Positions 25,850-33,603 of a stretch of 64,000 nt of DNA are shown here, piece after piece. The stretch is from JAOPZW01 sp963807305 (GTDB lineage Bacteria > Actinomycetota > Thermoleophilia > Solirubrobacterales > Solirubrobacteraceae). Numbering within the stretch: position 1 is the first letter of the stretch; the number at the start of each line of letters is the position of its first letter. The stretch covers positions 248,001-312,000 of the forward strand of contig CAWEBN010000005.1 of assembly GCA_963807305.1 (NCBI GenBank). The letters run 5' to 3'. The position numbers and the translations under genes are program-made. The notes under the pieces are model-generated. The model did not search any database. It was given only the letters and a program-made list of their open reading frames with translations, and was not told the DNA's origin.

Positions 25850-26592
25850 ACAGCCGCGTCGAGCTCCTCGCCGGCCTCGTGCGCGAGGCCGGCTCGGTCG
25901 TCGCGCTCACCGGCGCCGGCATCTCGGTGCCGTCGGGGATCCCCGACTTCCGCTCGCCCGGCACCGGGCTGTGGGAGAACGTCGACCCGATGGCGGTGGC
26001 CCACATCGACGCGTGGCGCGAGGATCCCGAGCGCTTCTGGCACTTCTACGGCAACCGCTTCCAGACGCTCGAGGGCAAGGAGCCCAATGGCGCGCACCGC
26101 GCGCTGGCCGAGCTCGAGCGCCGCGGGCGCCTCGACGCTGTCGTCACCCAGAACATCGACATGCTCCACCGCCGCGCGGGGACCCGCGAGCTCGTCGAGG
26201 TCCACGGGACGATCGAGTCCTCCTCGTGCCTGGCCTGCGGCGCCGGCTACCCGCTCGCGGAGGTCCGCGAGCGCCTGGCCCACGACCCGCTCAGCGTGCC
26301 CCAGTGCGACTGCGGCGAGCCGCTGAAGCCCGATGTCGTGCTCTTCGGCGAGTGGCTGCCCGAGGCCGCGCTGCAGCGCGCCTACGCGCTCGCGGCGGGC
26401 GCCGACCTGCTGCTGTGCGTGGGCTCCTCGCTCGAGGTCCACCCGATCGCGCAGCTGCCGGGCATCACGCGCGCGCACGGCGGCGCGGTGGCCGTCGTCA
26501 CCCAGGGCCCGACGCCGTGGGACGACCGCGCCGCCGTCAAGCTGGACGGCGACGTGGTCGCGGAGCTCCAGGCGCTCGTCGCCGCGCTCTAG
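25834..26592 (+). CDS. NAD-dependent protein deacylase (sirtuin)
   Basis: 252 residues with all Sir2 signatures: VVALTGAGISVPSGIPDFRSPGTGLW, TQNIDMLHRRAG, catalytic His in LVEVHGTIESSSC, a zinc site formed by CLAC and CDC, PDVVLFGEWLP and VGSSLEVHP. It removes acyl groups from lysine using NAD and may act on the neighbouring acyl-CoA enzymes. The GTG at 25834 is inferred from where similarity begins; it lies inside the last 16 bases of the preceding gene, so the two are co-translated. Stops interlock with the convergent permease. Confidence 0.93.
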   Translation: MARALDSRVELLAGLVREAGSVVALTGAGISVPSGIPDFRSPGTGLWENVDPMAVAHIDAWREDPERFWHFYGNRFQTLEGKEPNGAHRALAELERRGRLDAVVTQNIDMLHRRAGTRELVEVHGTIESSSCLACGAGYPLAEVRERLAHDPLSVPQCDCGEPLKPDVVLFGEWLPEAALQRAYALAAGADLLLCVGSSLEVHPIAQLPGITRAHGGAVAVVTQGPTPWDDRAAVKLDGDVVAELQALVAAL

Positions 26593-28130
26593 GTGACCAC
26601 CGCCGGGGCGGGCGTGTCGGAGGGCTCCAGCGGGATCACCGCCACGCGCTCGCGCACCGGACGGCCCAGGGCGTAGCCGATGATCGCGATGCCGAAGACG
26701 ACGGCCAGCGTGCCGAGCGTCAGCACCTCGAAGGTCGTGCGGCTGACGCCCCACGTGTCATGGAAGTCGTAGGAGATCCCGAAGAGGCTCTCGAGCACCC
26801 CGGGGAAGACGGCGACGAAGCTGCCGAGCGCTGTCCAGAACGTCGTCAGCCCGGCCGCGATCCACATGCCGGCCTTGTCACCCGGGATGCGATAGGGACG
26901 GTGGACGTGGCCGTGCGTGTAGCGCAGCTTGATGACCGCCGGGAAGACCCACAGGTAGGAGATCAGCGTCGTCGAGATCGCGATGTCGAGGACCACCACG
27001 AACTTCGAGTTGGTCCCGCCGTTGAAGGCGGCCACGGCGACGACCATGAAGATCGTGGCGAAGATGCCCGACATCGTGTTGACGCGCACCGGCGTGCCGA
27101 ACCTGCGGTTGAAGACACCGAAGAAGCCGGGGAAGGCGCCGTCGTAGGCGGCCACGGCGAGGATCCGGTCGGAGCCGATCATCCACACGGCGCCCGAGGT
27201 CAGCAGGGTGCCGACGAAGCAGATCGTCATGAGGCCGAGCAGGAAGCTCGACGCGCCGCCGTAGACGCTGAAGGTCTCCTTGACCGCGTCGAGGAAGCCG
27301 CCGATGCCGGTGACCTTCTCGGCCGGAAGCACGATGAGGATCGCGAAGATCGGGATCGCGTAGAGCAGGACGCCGGTGATGCCGCTGCGCACGATCGCGA
27401 CCGGCACGTCGCGCTGCGGATTGTCCATCTCCTCGGCGGCGCCGTTCTGCAGCTCGAAGCCGACGTAGTTGAACAGCAGCAGCGGGACGAGTGCGAAGAA
27501 GACGATACCCGTCGGCTTGAGGTCCTTGACCGCGAAGCCGGCGGCGCCGTGCTTGATGGCGTAGATGATCGTGGTCAGCGTGAACAGGCCGAGCAGGACG
27601 ACGCGCATGAGCGCGCCGAGGTTCGGGATCCACTTGCCGCGCTTGAGGGAGACGATGGCGACGCCGATCGAGATCCAGATGAAGAGGAACTTGAACAGGT
27701 AGTCGCCGGCTCCGCCGGCGTGGATCTTGAAGATGTTGTCGTTCCACGCCTCGGTCGCGATGAAGGCCAGCGAGCCGCCGACCCACAGCGGGTTGGTGAC
27801 CCAGTACAGGACGGCGGCGATGGCGCCCTGGAAGCGCCCGAAGGCCATCTTCGCCCACTCGTAGGGGCCGCCCTCCTGCGTGAACGCGCTTCCCACCTCC
27901 GCCATCGCGAGCGCGTAGGGGAGCACGAACACGACCGCGAGGACGATGAGCCAGGTGAAGCCCTGGGCGCCATTGGACGCCACGGTCCCCAGCGTGTCGA
28001 GGCCCACCAGCGCGCAGACGGTGAAGCCGATCATGTCCAGCCGCGACAGCGACTTGACGAGCTTGCTCTTCTCGGCCAGCGCGAGCTCGGTCGTCTCCTC
28101 GACGTACTCACGCGAGATTGCCTGGTCCAT
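26589..28130 (-). CDS. APC-superfamily amino acid permease
   Basis: 513 residues with about 12 membrane helices. The first conserved element is LSRLDMIGFTVCALVGLDTLGTVASNG, followed by EVGSAFTQEGGPYEWAKMAFG, the APC signature loop. The last helices and a short cytoplasmic tail end in PSDTPAPAVVT. It probably imports amino acids or polyamines by proton symport or exchange. The ATG at 28130 is chosen because AGGAGGG is six bases upstream; an ATG five codons earlier lies on the ribosome-binding site. Substrate unknown. Confidence 0.9.
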   Translation of the reverse strand: MDQAISREYVEETTELALAEKSKLVKSLSRLDMIGFTVCALVGLDTLGTVASNGAQGFTWLIVLAVVFVLPYALAMAEVGSAFTQEGGPYEWAKMAFGRFQGAIAAVLYWVTNPLWVGGSLAFIATEAWNDNIFKIHAGGAGDYLFKFLFIWISIGVAIVSLKRGKWIPNLGALMRVVLLGLFTLTTIIYAIKHGAAGFAVKDLKPTGIVFFALVPLLLFNYVGFELQNGAAEEMDNPQRDVPVAIVRSGITGVLLYAIPIFAILIVLPAEKVTGIGGFLDAVKETFSVYGGASSFLLGLMTICFVGTLLTSGAVWMIGSDRILAVAAYDGAFPGFFGVFNRRFGTPVRVNTMSGIFATIFMVVAVAAFNGGTNSKFVVVLDIAISTTLISYLWVFPAVIKLRYTHGHVHRPYRIPGDKAGMWIAAGLTTFWTALGSFVAVFPGVLESLFGISYDFHDTWGVSRTTFEVLTLGTLAVVFGIAIIGYALGRPVRERVAVIPLEPSDTPAPAVVT

Positions 28131-28237
28131 CCGATCCCTCCTCATCCCTCGATGCCCCCGGCGCGCGGGACACTACGCCGGTGATCGGCGGGCTGCACCC
28201 GCCCGAACGGCGAGATCTGCCGCCGGTGGCTGGACGG

Positions 28238-29005
28238 TCAGTCGAAACCGAGGGCCGTGCGCGCCCGCAGCGCGGCCTCGAGGCGCTCGAGGGTGTGGCG
28301 GACGGCGGCCGCGTCGGCGTCCTCGACGCCACCCTGCAGCGCCGCGCGCGCCGCGGCCTGCACGCCGTCGTGCAGCTCGCGCAGCTCGGCCACCCGCGCT
28401 CCGATGTCGCCGCGCGAGGACCACGGCTCGAGCTCGGGGAGGGCGACGGTGAGCGCGGCGTCGAGCTGCAGCGCGGCCTCGCGCCGGCGCCCCGCGTCGA
28501 CGTCCTGGCGGGCGCGCAGGGCGAGCTCCTCGCAGGCCAGCACGGCATCGCGGCCACCGAGCAGCGCCCCGAGGCGCTCCTGCGGGCGCAGCGCCGCGTC
28601 GCGACGCGTCCGTGGGGTCGGCGTGGGGAGCTCGAACGCCTTGACCCAGCGGCCGTCGGCCACCTGGTCGCCCTCGCCGTAGCCGATCCGCACGACCACG
28701 GCCTGCTCGCGGCGCAGCTCGCGCACGTGCGGGTCGGCGGTGGCGGCGCGGTGCATGTGCAGCACGCGGTTGAGCGTGGCCACCGCCGCCTGCGCCTCGT
28801 CCTCGCCGGCGGCGCGCAGCCAGCTCTCGGCTGCCTCTTCGTCGTAGAAGGGCTGGGCGGTGACGAGCGTCACGCGCCCGGTGACGACCGGAGCGGGCTC
28901 CGCCGACGCGGGGCGCCGCCGGCGGCCGCGCAGCCACCGGCGCTCGGGCGCGCCCAGCGTGGAGACCACCATCACGTGCTCGAGCTCGGCGGCGTGCCCG
29001 CGCAC
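28238..29005 (-). CDS. Protein of unknown function, start probably further upstream
   Basis: 255 residues from the GTG at 29005. The frame stays open and protein-like upstream: the 21 codons before it include FGFVQLEFPWALGPTDGRYVV, reaching a CTG at 29066-29068, two bases after the stop of the cell-wall hydrolase. A CTG start at 29068 would give 276 residues and coupling to that gene. The C-terminal half is helical and Ala/Arg-rich (AAVRHTLERLEAALRARTALG). Middle segments (EPAPVVTGRVTLVTAQPFYDEEAAESW) look folded. No family recognised; the operon position suggests an envelope role at most. Confidence 0.65.
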   Translation of the reverse strand: MRGHAAELEHVMVVSTLGAPERRWLRGRRRRPASAEPAPVVTGRVTLVTAQPFYDEEAAESWLRAAGEDEAQAAVATLNRVLHMHRAATADPHVRELRREQAVVVRIGYGEGDQVADGRWVKAFELPTPTPRTRRDAALRPQERLGALLGGRDAVLACEELALRARQDVDAGRRREAALQLDAALTVALPELEPWSSRGDIGARVAELRELHDGVQAAARAALQGGVEDADAAAVRHTLERLEAALRARTALGFD

Positions 29006-29069
29006 GACGTAGCGGCCGTCGGTCGGGCCCAGGGCCCACGGGAACTCGAGTTGGACGAAGCCGAACAGG

Positions 29070-31643
29070 CTACTCGCCGACGTGGGCCTTGCTGGCCCGC
29101 TTCGGCACCTTGAGCGCGTACTTGGACGGCTTGATCGGCACCGTCGGGTTGTCGATCTTGCCCAGCCGGTCGATGAGCTTGACCCACTGGCTCGGCTTGA
29201 GCGCCGAGTTCAGCTGGTTGCCGAGCTTGGGGTTGGTGCCGAAGAGCGGCTGGAAGCCCACGTGGATGTGGTCGTTGTGGTCGGGCAGCGAGAGCGTGTT
29301 GTCGGCCCCGTCGAAGGTCATCAGGGAGATGATCTGGTGGGGCTTCATCGTGCCCTGCAGCGTCAGCAGCCGGCGGATCGTGATGTCGGTGATCGAGCCC
29401 GGTCCCTGGTGGCCGAGGATCGGGATCCCGTTGATCGCCGCGATGTCGACGGCGTTGCCCGACGAGTGCTCGGACACGTTGCCCGAGGTCGTCAGGAAGC
29501 TGTGGCCGCAGTGCAGTGCGCTGACCGTCGGCTTCAGGCCGCTGGCCGCAAGGAACTCGAGCGTGGCCAGCACGCGGCGGTCGATCCCGCCGGCCTCGAT
29601 GTCGCGGCGGCCGCAGTCGTAGACCTTGATCGACGGATCGGTGAGGACGCGGTGCTGGAGGGCCTCCTTGCTCATGAGCAGGATCTGGCCGATCGACGGG
29701 TTCTTGGAGTCGGGGCCCCAGAACGGGTTCTTGCCGGCGGCGCGGTAGATGGCCGTGGACTCGAGCAGCTTCCAGCCGTCGAGGATCGGCTTGGGATCGA
29801 TGCGCGGGGCGCCGCGGCCGGCGGGGCGGACCTCGAAGAGCATGTGCGGCGCCATCTTCTGCTCGGTGCGCCCGATGCGCCCGAGGATGGTGCCGGCGAT
29901 GACCTTGCTGCCCGGCTGGAGCTTCTTGAGCACGACGTCGTTGCGCTTGAGGCCGTAGATGCCGGTGAAGTAGGACTTGAAGGTCGTGTAGCCAGGGATG
30001 ACGCTCCCGGCGTTGAGCAGTTGCTCCTGGCCGCCGGCGTCGTAGGCGCCGGGTCGGCCTGGGTTGGCGAACAGACGCTCCTTGCGGACCTCGGGGGCCG
30101 CGCCGCCGAGCGTGGCGGTCGCGCTGCGGGCGGCGTCGGCGGCCGGCGCGGCGGCGGGCGCCTTGTCCTTGACTTGGGTTCCGGCGCTGGCCGGGGCCGT
30201 CGGCTTGGGGTCCTTGGCCGGCGCCGCCAGGTGCAGCTCCTTCTTGACCTGCGTCTTGGAGACCGTCTTCTCCTTGGGCACCGGATAGGCGATCGAGAGC
30301 TTCTTCAGGTGCGCGTACGTGTACGTGTTGCCGTAGACGTCGCGCAGCTGGATGAACTTGCCCAGCCGGGCGGTGCGGCCCATCTTGATGATCTTGCCGT
30401 CCTGGACGGCGATCACCGGCGAACCGGCCTTGGCGAAGACGTTGATCCCGCGCCGCGTGCTCGACGAGGTGACCGGCAACGCGGCGTTCTGGCCCTTCTT
30501 CATCCTCTTCCTGGCGATCGCCGTGTCAGTGATGTCGTCGGCGTAACGGGCCTTCGCGTGCACGGGGAAGTGACCCTGCGTGAGGCCGGTGAGCGAGCCG
30601 ACGAGGTCGGCGGGCAGGCCGCCGATCAGACGCGCGCGCATGAGGACCGAGTCGACATACCAGTCGGCGTGGTTGTAGGCGAAGACCGCGCCGCGCACGT
30701 CCTGGTCGGCCCGGGCGGCCTTCAGGTAGCGGGCGGCGGCGAAGATCGCGTCGACCGGGTTGAACGGATCCTTGCGGCCGTCGTGGTTGGCGTCGACGCC
30801 GTAGCGCTTCCAGGTCGAGGGCATGAACTGCATCCAACCGACGGCGCCCGCCGTCGAGACGTTGAGGTTGCGCCCGTAGTCGGTCTCGATCTCGTTGATC
30901 GCGGCGAGGATCTCCCAGCGCACGCCGTATTCGATGCCGGCGGCCTGGTAGATGGGGAGCAGGAAGGGCGGGATGCGGAACTTGTCGATGAAGAAGTTCG
31001 GCACGCCGATCGGCGCGGGACCGGGGAGCGCCTCGGACAGCGTCGGGTTGCCGAGCGCGGGCTGACCATCGGGCTGGGTCAGGCCGGCGGCGACCTTCGC
31101 CTTGTCGACCGCGTCCTTGGCCTTCTGCTCGGCGGCGTCCTTGGCCCTCTTGGCAGCATCAACCGGAGCTTGAGCCTTACCCAGCTTGCCGGTGGTCACC
31201 TGCTGGGCCTGCTGGCCGGCGAGTGGCTCGGCCGTCGGCTTGGCCGAGTTGTCCTGCGCGGCGCCCGGGCTGGGGTCGCTGCTCGAGGAGGGCGTGGAGG
31301 AGGGAGCGCTCGACTCGGGCGCCGGGGTGCTGCTGCTCTGGCCGCCGTTGGGGTCGACCTGCACCTGGACGGGCGGCTGCGTCGGCGCGGGCGCGGGTGC
31401 GGGCGCGGGCTGCGCGGGGGTGATGTCCTGGACGCTGAGGATAGGCGCGCTGACCCCGGGGATCGGGATCTGGTCGGTCGGCGTGCCGGGCGGCACGTCG
31501 ACCGTCACGGTCACCTGCGCTCCGCCGACGAGCGTGACGAGAAGGGTGCGCTGCTCGGCCGAGGCCGGCATCGTCGCGGCGCCGAACCCTGCCAGAAGGA
31601 GGCCTGCCGTCGCGAGACCGATGAGCAGCTTGCGCTTGTGCAT
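29070..31643 (-). CDS. Three-module cell-wall hydrolase: lytic transglycosylase, degenerate LytM, LAS-type peptidase
   Basis: 857 residues. The signal peptide LLIGLATAGLLLAGFGAATMPASA is followed by a Pro/Ser-rich linker. About 230-345 is a lytic transglycosylase fold (WEILAAINEIETDYGRN with catalytic Glu, GAVGWMQFMPSTW). About 390-450 resembles an M23/LytM domain (KAGSPVIAVQDGKI, TYAHL), but the zinc ligands are replaced (RRGINVF instead of HxGxDxx). About 690-800 has HSSGNAVD and HNDHIHVGF, the LAS/M15 peptidase signature. The ATG at 31643 starts the signal peptide; earlier in-frame starts add a basic extension. Likely remodels peptidoglycan outside the membrane. Confidence 0.88.
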   Translation of the reverse strand: MHKRKLLIGLATAGLLLAGFGAATMPASAEQRTLLVTLVGGAQVTVTVDVPPGTPTDQIPIPGVSAPILSVQDITPAQPAPAPAPAPTQPPVQVQVDPNGGQSSSTPAPESSAPSSTPSSSSDPSPGAAQDNSAKPTAEPLAGQQAQQVTTGKLGKAQAPVDAAKRAKDAAEQKAKDAVDKAKVAAGLTQPDGQPALGNPTLSEALPGPAPIGVPNFFIDKFRIPPFLLPIYQAAGIEYGVRWEILAAINEIETDYGRNLNVSTAGAVGWMQFMPSTWKRYGVDANHDGRKDPFNPVDAIFAAARYLKAARADQDVRGAVFAYNHADWYVDSVLMRARLIGGLPADLVGSLTGLTQGHFPVHAKARYADDITDTAIARKRMKKGQNAALPVTSSSTRRGINVFAKAGSPVIAVQDGKIIKMGRTARLGKFIQLRDVYGNTYTYAHLKKLSIAYPVPKEKTVSKTQVKKELHLAAPAKDPKPTAPASAGTQVKDKAPAAAPAADAARSATATLGGAAPEVRKERLFANPGRPGAYDAGGQEQLLNAGSVIPGYTTFKSYFTGIYGLKRNDVVLKKLQPGSKVIAGTILGRIGRTEQKMAPHMLFEVRPAGRGAPRIDPKPILDGWKLLESTAIYRAAGKNPFWGPDSKNPSIGQILLMSKEALQHRVLTDPSIKVYDCGRRDIEAGGIDRRVLATLEFLAASGLKPTVSALHCGHSFLTTSGNVSEHSSGNAVDIAAINGIPILGHQGPGSITDITIRRLLTLQGTMKPHQIISLMTFDGADNTLSLPDHNDHIHVGFQPLFGTNPKLGNQLNSALKPSQWVKLIDRLGKIDNPTVPIKPSKYALKVPKRASKAHVGE

Positions 31644-31841
31644 GCGAAGACGCGACGCCCGAGGGACGCCAGGCGGCGTGACCCTACCATGGGGCATTCT
31701 GGCGCTGCGTCGGTCGTTTTCGTGTCTTTTTGAAGGCAAAAGGGGAACGTGGGTAGCCGTGGGTCTGCCCTCGTGATCGGCCGATGTGCCCGGCCGCTTG
31801 ACTTCTTAGACGCACGACTGGCCTGAAACATGCGCGCATTT

Positions 31842-31921
31842 GCGCCGAATCACAACGAACCTTCGCCTAGCTAAGCCTCTAGTCGAGGGTTAGACAAGCT
31901 CTTTGAGGGTCGATTCGGCGC
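31842..31921. other. Candidate structured RNA element
   Basis: Within the 332-bp spacer, GCGCCGAAT (31842-31850) is the exact reverse complement of ATTCGGCGC (31913-31921), a 9-bp stem closing ~62 nt. Inside it, CTAAGCCTC (31871-31879) and GAGGGTTAG (31885-31893) form a 9-position stem with one mismatch and a 5-base loop. Read on the minus strand it would sit in the long leader of the cell-wall hydrolase, ~200 nt from its start. The plus-strand gene at 31976 is closer. It matches no riboswitch family I know. The rest of 31644-31975 shows no gene. Confidence 0.4.
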
Positions 31922-31975
31922 CCCTGCGATGCCCGACCCCTGGGATATACCCCGAAAGCTGTAGCGTTCGGCATC

Positions 31976-32383
31976 ATGGACGAGGAAACCGGCGGCGACG
32001 GCCTGCGCGAGCGCCTCACCCGGACGGGCGAGGACGCCCTCGGGCGCTTGGCGCAGGATCTGCTCGAGAACCCCTTGGTCAACGGCGCCATCGCGCGCGC
32101 GTTCGAGGCCCGGGAGAAGGCGACCGCGGCTCAGGAGGTCGCCTTCGGGGCGCTGAACATCCCGTCCGCGGCCGATGTCGAGCGCCTCACGCGGCGCCTG
32201 CGGTCCGTCTCCCAGCGCCTGGAGGGCATCGAGGACGGCGTCGATCGCCTCGACGAGCGCCTGGCCGGGCTGCAGGACGCCCTCGAGGCGATCACAAAGG
32301 AGCTCACCGCCCTGCGCACGTCCACGCCCAAGCGCGCGCCTGCGAAGCGCGCGCCGGCGGACGAGGCGCCGGGCTCCAGCTAG
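31976..32383 (+). CDS. Coiled-coil, phasin-like protein of unknown function
   Basis: 135 residues. The middle (about 65-110) is a clear heptad coiled coil: VERLTRRLRSVSQRLEGIEDGVDRLDERLAGLQDALEAI. The C-terminus is basic and Pro/Ala-rich (KRAPAKRAPA), like linker-histone-type tails. TAGCGT ends 8 nt before the ATG with no ribosome-binding site, suggesting a leaderless transcript. A similar Lys/Pro/Ala tail occurs in the product at 33074, so both may be surface- or nucleoid-associated. No enzyme motif. Confidence 0.65.
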   Translation: MDEETGGDGLRERLTRTGEDALGRLAQDLLENPLVNGAIARAFEAREKATAAQEVAFGALNIPSAADVERLTRRLRSVSQRLEGIEDGVDRLDERLAGLQDALEAITKELTALRTSTPKRAPAKRAPADEAPGSS

Positions 32384-32410
32384 CTCGGGCGCGCACCGTG
32401 ACCCGCCGGA

Positions 32411-33046
32411 TCACGGGCGCGTGAGCACAGGCGCGATGGCCGCCAGCGCCGCGCGCCCCAGGCGCGCGGCGACGTGGTCGGGATCGACGGCCCCCTCGAT
32501 CGCGACCAGGCACGCCGCGCGGATGCCCGCGCGCGCCGCCGCAGCGAGCACCGCCGCGCTCTCGAGGTCGAAGGCCACCGCGTCGGCGGTGCGCTGCGCC
32601 TCGGCGACGTCGGCGGACGCGAGCACGCCCGAGCGGTCGCCGCGCAGCGCGGCGGCGAGCGCCGGGTCCGGCTCGATCCGCACTCCAGCGCCCAGCGCCC
32701 GGCTGGCGCCGTCGTTTGCGATGACGGCGCTGGCCGCCACCAGCTCGCCGGCGCGCAGCGCGGGGTCGAGCGCCCACGCGCGGCCGATGCGGACCGCGCG
32801 GCGCAGGCCCAGCGCCTGCAGCTCGGCGACGACGATGGCCGCGCTCGGCCCGCCGATGCCGGTGCTCTGGACGGTCAGCGGGGCGCCGTCGAGCGCGACA
32901 CCCGTGTAGCCCCACAGGCCGCGGTGGTGATTGAACATGCGCGGCGTCTCGTCATAGAGCACGCGCGTGAGCGCCAGCGCCTGGCCGGGGTCGTCGGGCA
33001 GCAGCGCGCGCTCGGCGAGCTCGGCGGTCGGGTGCAGGTGCGTCAC
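32411..33046 (-). CDS. Purine/uridine phosphorylase-family nucleosidase
   Basis: 211 residues with the PNP/UDP phosphorylase fold: PLTVQSTGIGGPSAAIVVAELQALG near residue 60, VAASAVIANDGAS in the middle, and VAFDLESAAVLAAAARAGI, the Glu-containing substrate region (usually MExAA; here LESAA). It should cleave a nucleoside to base and sugar(-phosphate). The GTG start is inferred; the frame continues upstream through the antisense strand of another gene's repeat tract and is not credible there. The intergenic space to the divergent gene at 33074 is 27 bp. Exact substrate unknown. Confidence 0.82.
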   Translation of the reverse strand: MTHLHPTAELAERALLPDDPGQALALTRVLYDETPRMFNHHRGLWGYTGVALDGAPLTVQSTGIGGPSAAIVVAELQALGLRRAVRIGRAWALDPALRAGELVAASAVIANDGASRALGAGVRIEPDPALAAALRGDRSGVLASADVAEAQRTADAVAFDLESAAVLAAAARAGIRAACLVAIEGAVDPDHVAARLGRAALAAIAPVLTRP

Positions 33047-33058
33047 CGCCGGCGAGGA

Positions 33059-33064
33059 TAGACT
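33059..33064 (+). promoter_or_regulatory. -10-like hexamer, near-leaderless
   Basis: TAGACT ends 9 nt before the GTG at 33074 with no ribosome-binding sequence between. The shared 27-bp spacer with the divergent phosphorylase gene leaves room for little else. Confidence 0.35.
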
Positions 33065-33073
33065 CGTACCACC

Positions 33074-33590
33074 GTGGCCAAGAAGGACGCCGGCAAGAAG
33101 AAGAAGGACCCCGCGGAGGACAAGAAGCAGCAGCAGAGCCGCGGCGACGCCGTGCGCGCTGCCGCGGCCCAGGCCATCGAGGCGACCGCCGGCCAGGCCG
33201 GCTTCACCCGGGAGCGCGCCCAGCAGCTCGCCGACGAGCTCGTGTCCGCCGCCGGGCGCTTCCGCGAGACGCTCGAGGACCTGCGCCCTGCGGGCGCCGA
33301 CGAGGTGGTCGCCCTGCGCGAGCGCGTCGAGGCGCTCGAGGCTCGCGTGAAGAAGCTCGAGGCGGCGCGCACCACGACTCGCCGGCGCACCACGCCGGCC
33401 AAGCGCTCGCCGGCCAAGCCGCCGCCGGCCGACCCGCCGCCGGCCGACCCGCCGCCGGCCGACCCGCCGCCGGCCGACCCGCCGCCGGCCGACCCGCCGC
33501 CGGCCGACCCGCCGCCGGCCGACCCGCCGCCGGCCGCCGCCGGCCGACCCGCCGCCGGCCGACCCGCCGCCGCCGCCGTCCTCCACCTGA
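33074..33590 (+). pseudogene. Lys/Pro-rich coiled-coil protein with frameshift in a 15-bp repeat array
   Basis: The protein starts MAKKDAGKKKKDPAEDKKQQ, has a helical middle (about 25-100) with coiled-coil VVALRERVEALEARVKKLEAA, then a basic segment and PPADP repeats. As written, the frame shifts inside the array and would read on to 33910 through most of the next gene's first third. In the original frame after the shift, the array ends PPADPPPPPSST and stops at 33588-33590, 13 nt before the next start. The shift is explained by one unit lacking five bases. This could be an assembly error, a null allele or phase variation. Confidence 0.6.
33421..33565 (+). repeat. 15-bp tandem repeat array encoding PPADP
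   Basis: GCCGCCGGCCGACCC is repeated seven times exactly (33421-33525). A 10-base truncated copy (33526-33535) lacking GACCC follows, then two more full copies (33536-33565). A full unit keeps the reading frame, but the truncated one shifts it. Perfect identity between units implies recent expansion by slippage. Confidence 0.85.
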
Positions 33591-33603
33591 GCGCAGGGCT
33601 CGC

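Noticed and set aside
29082..31733. 883-codon plus-strand open frame opposite the cell-wall hydrolase
   Set aside because: Long antisense frames are expected in very GC-rich genes; it is His/Arg/Gly-rich and matches no fold, while the minus strand encodes clear catalytic motifs and a signal peptide.
31644..31975. ydaO/c-di-AMP riboswitch upstream of the cell-wall hydrolase
   Set aside because: Looked for the conserved GGGUGAAUC and CCGAACCCG-type core on the minus strand and did not find it; only a generic two-stem element remains.
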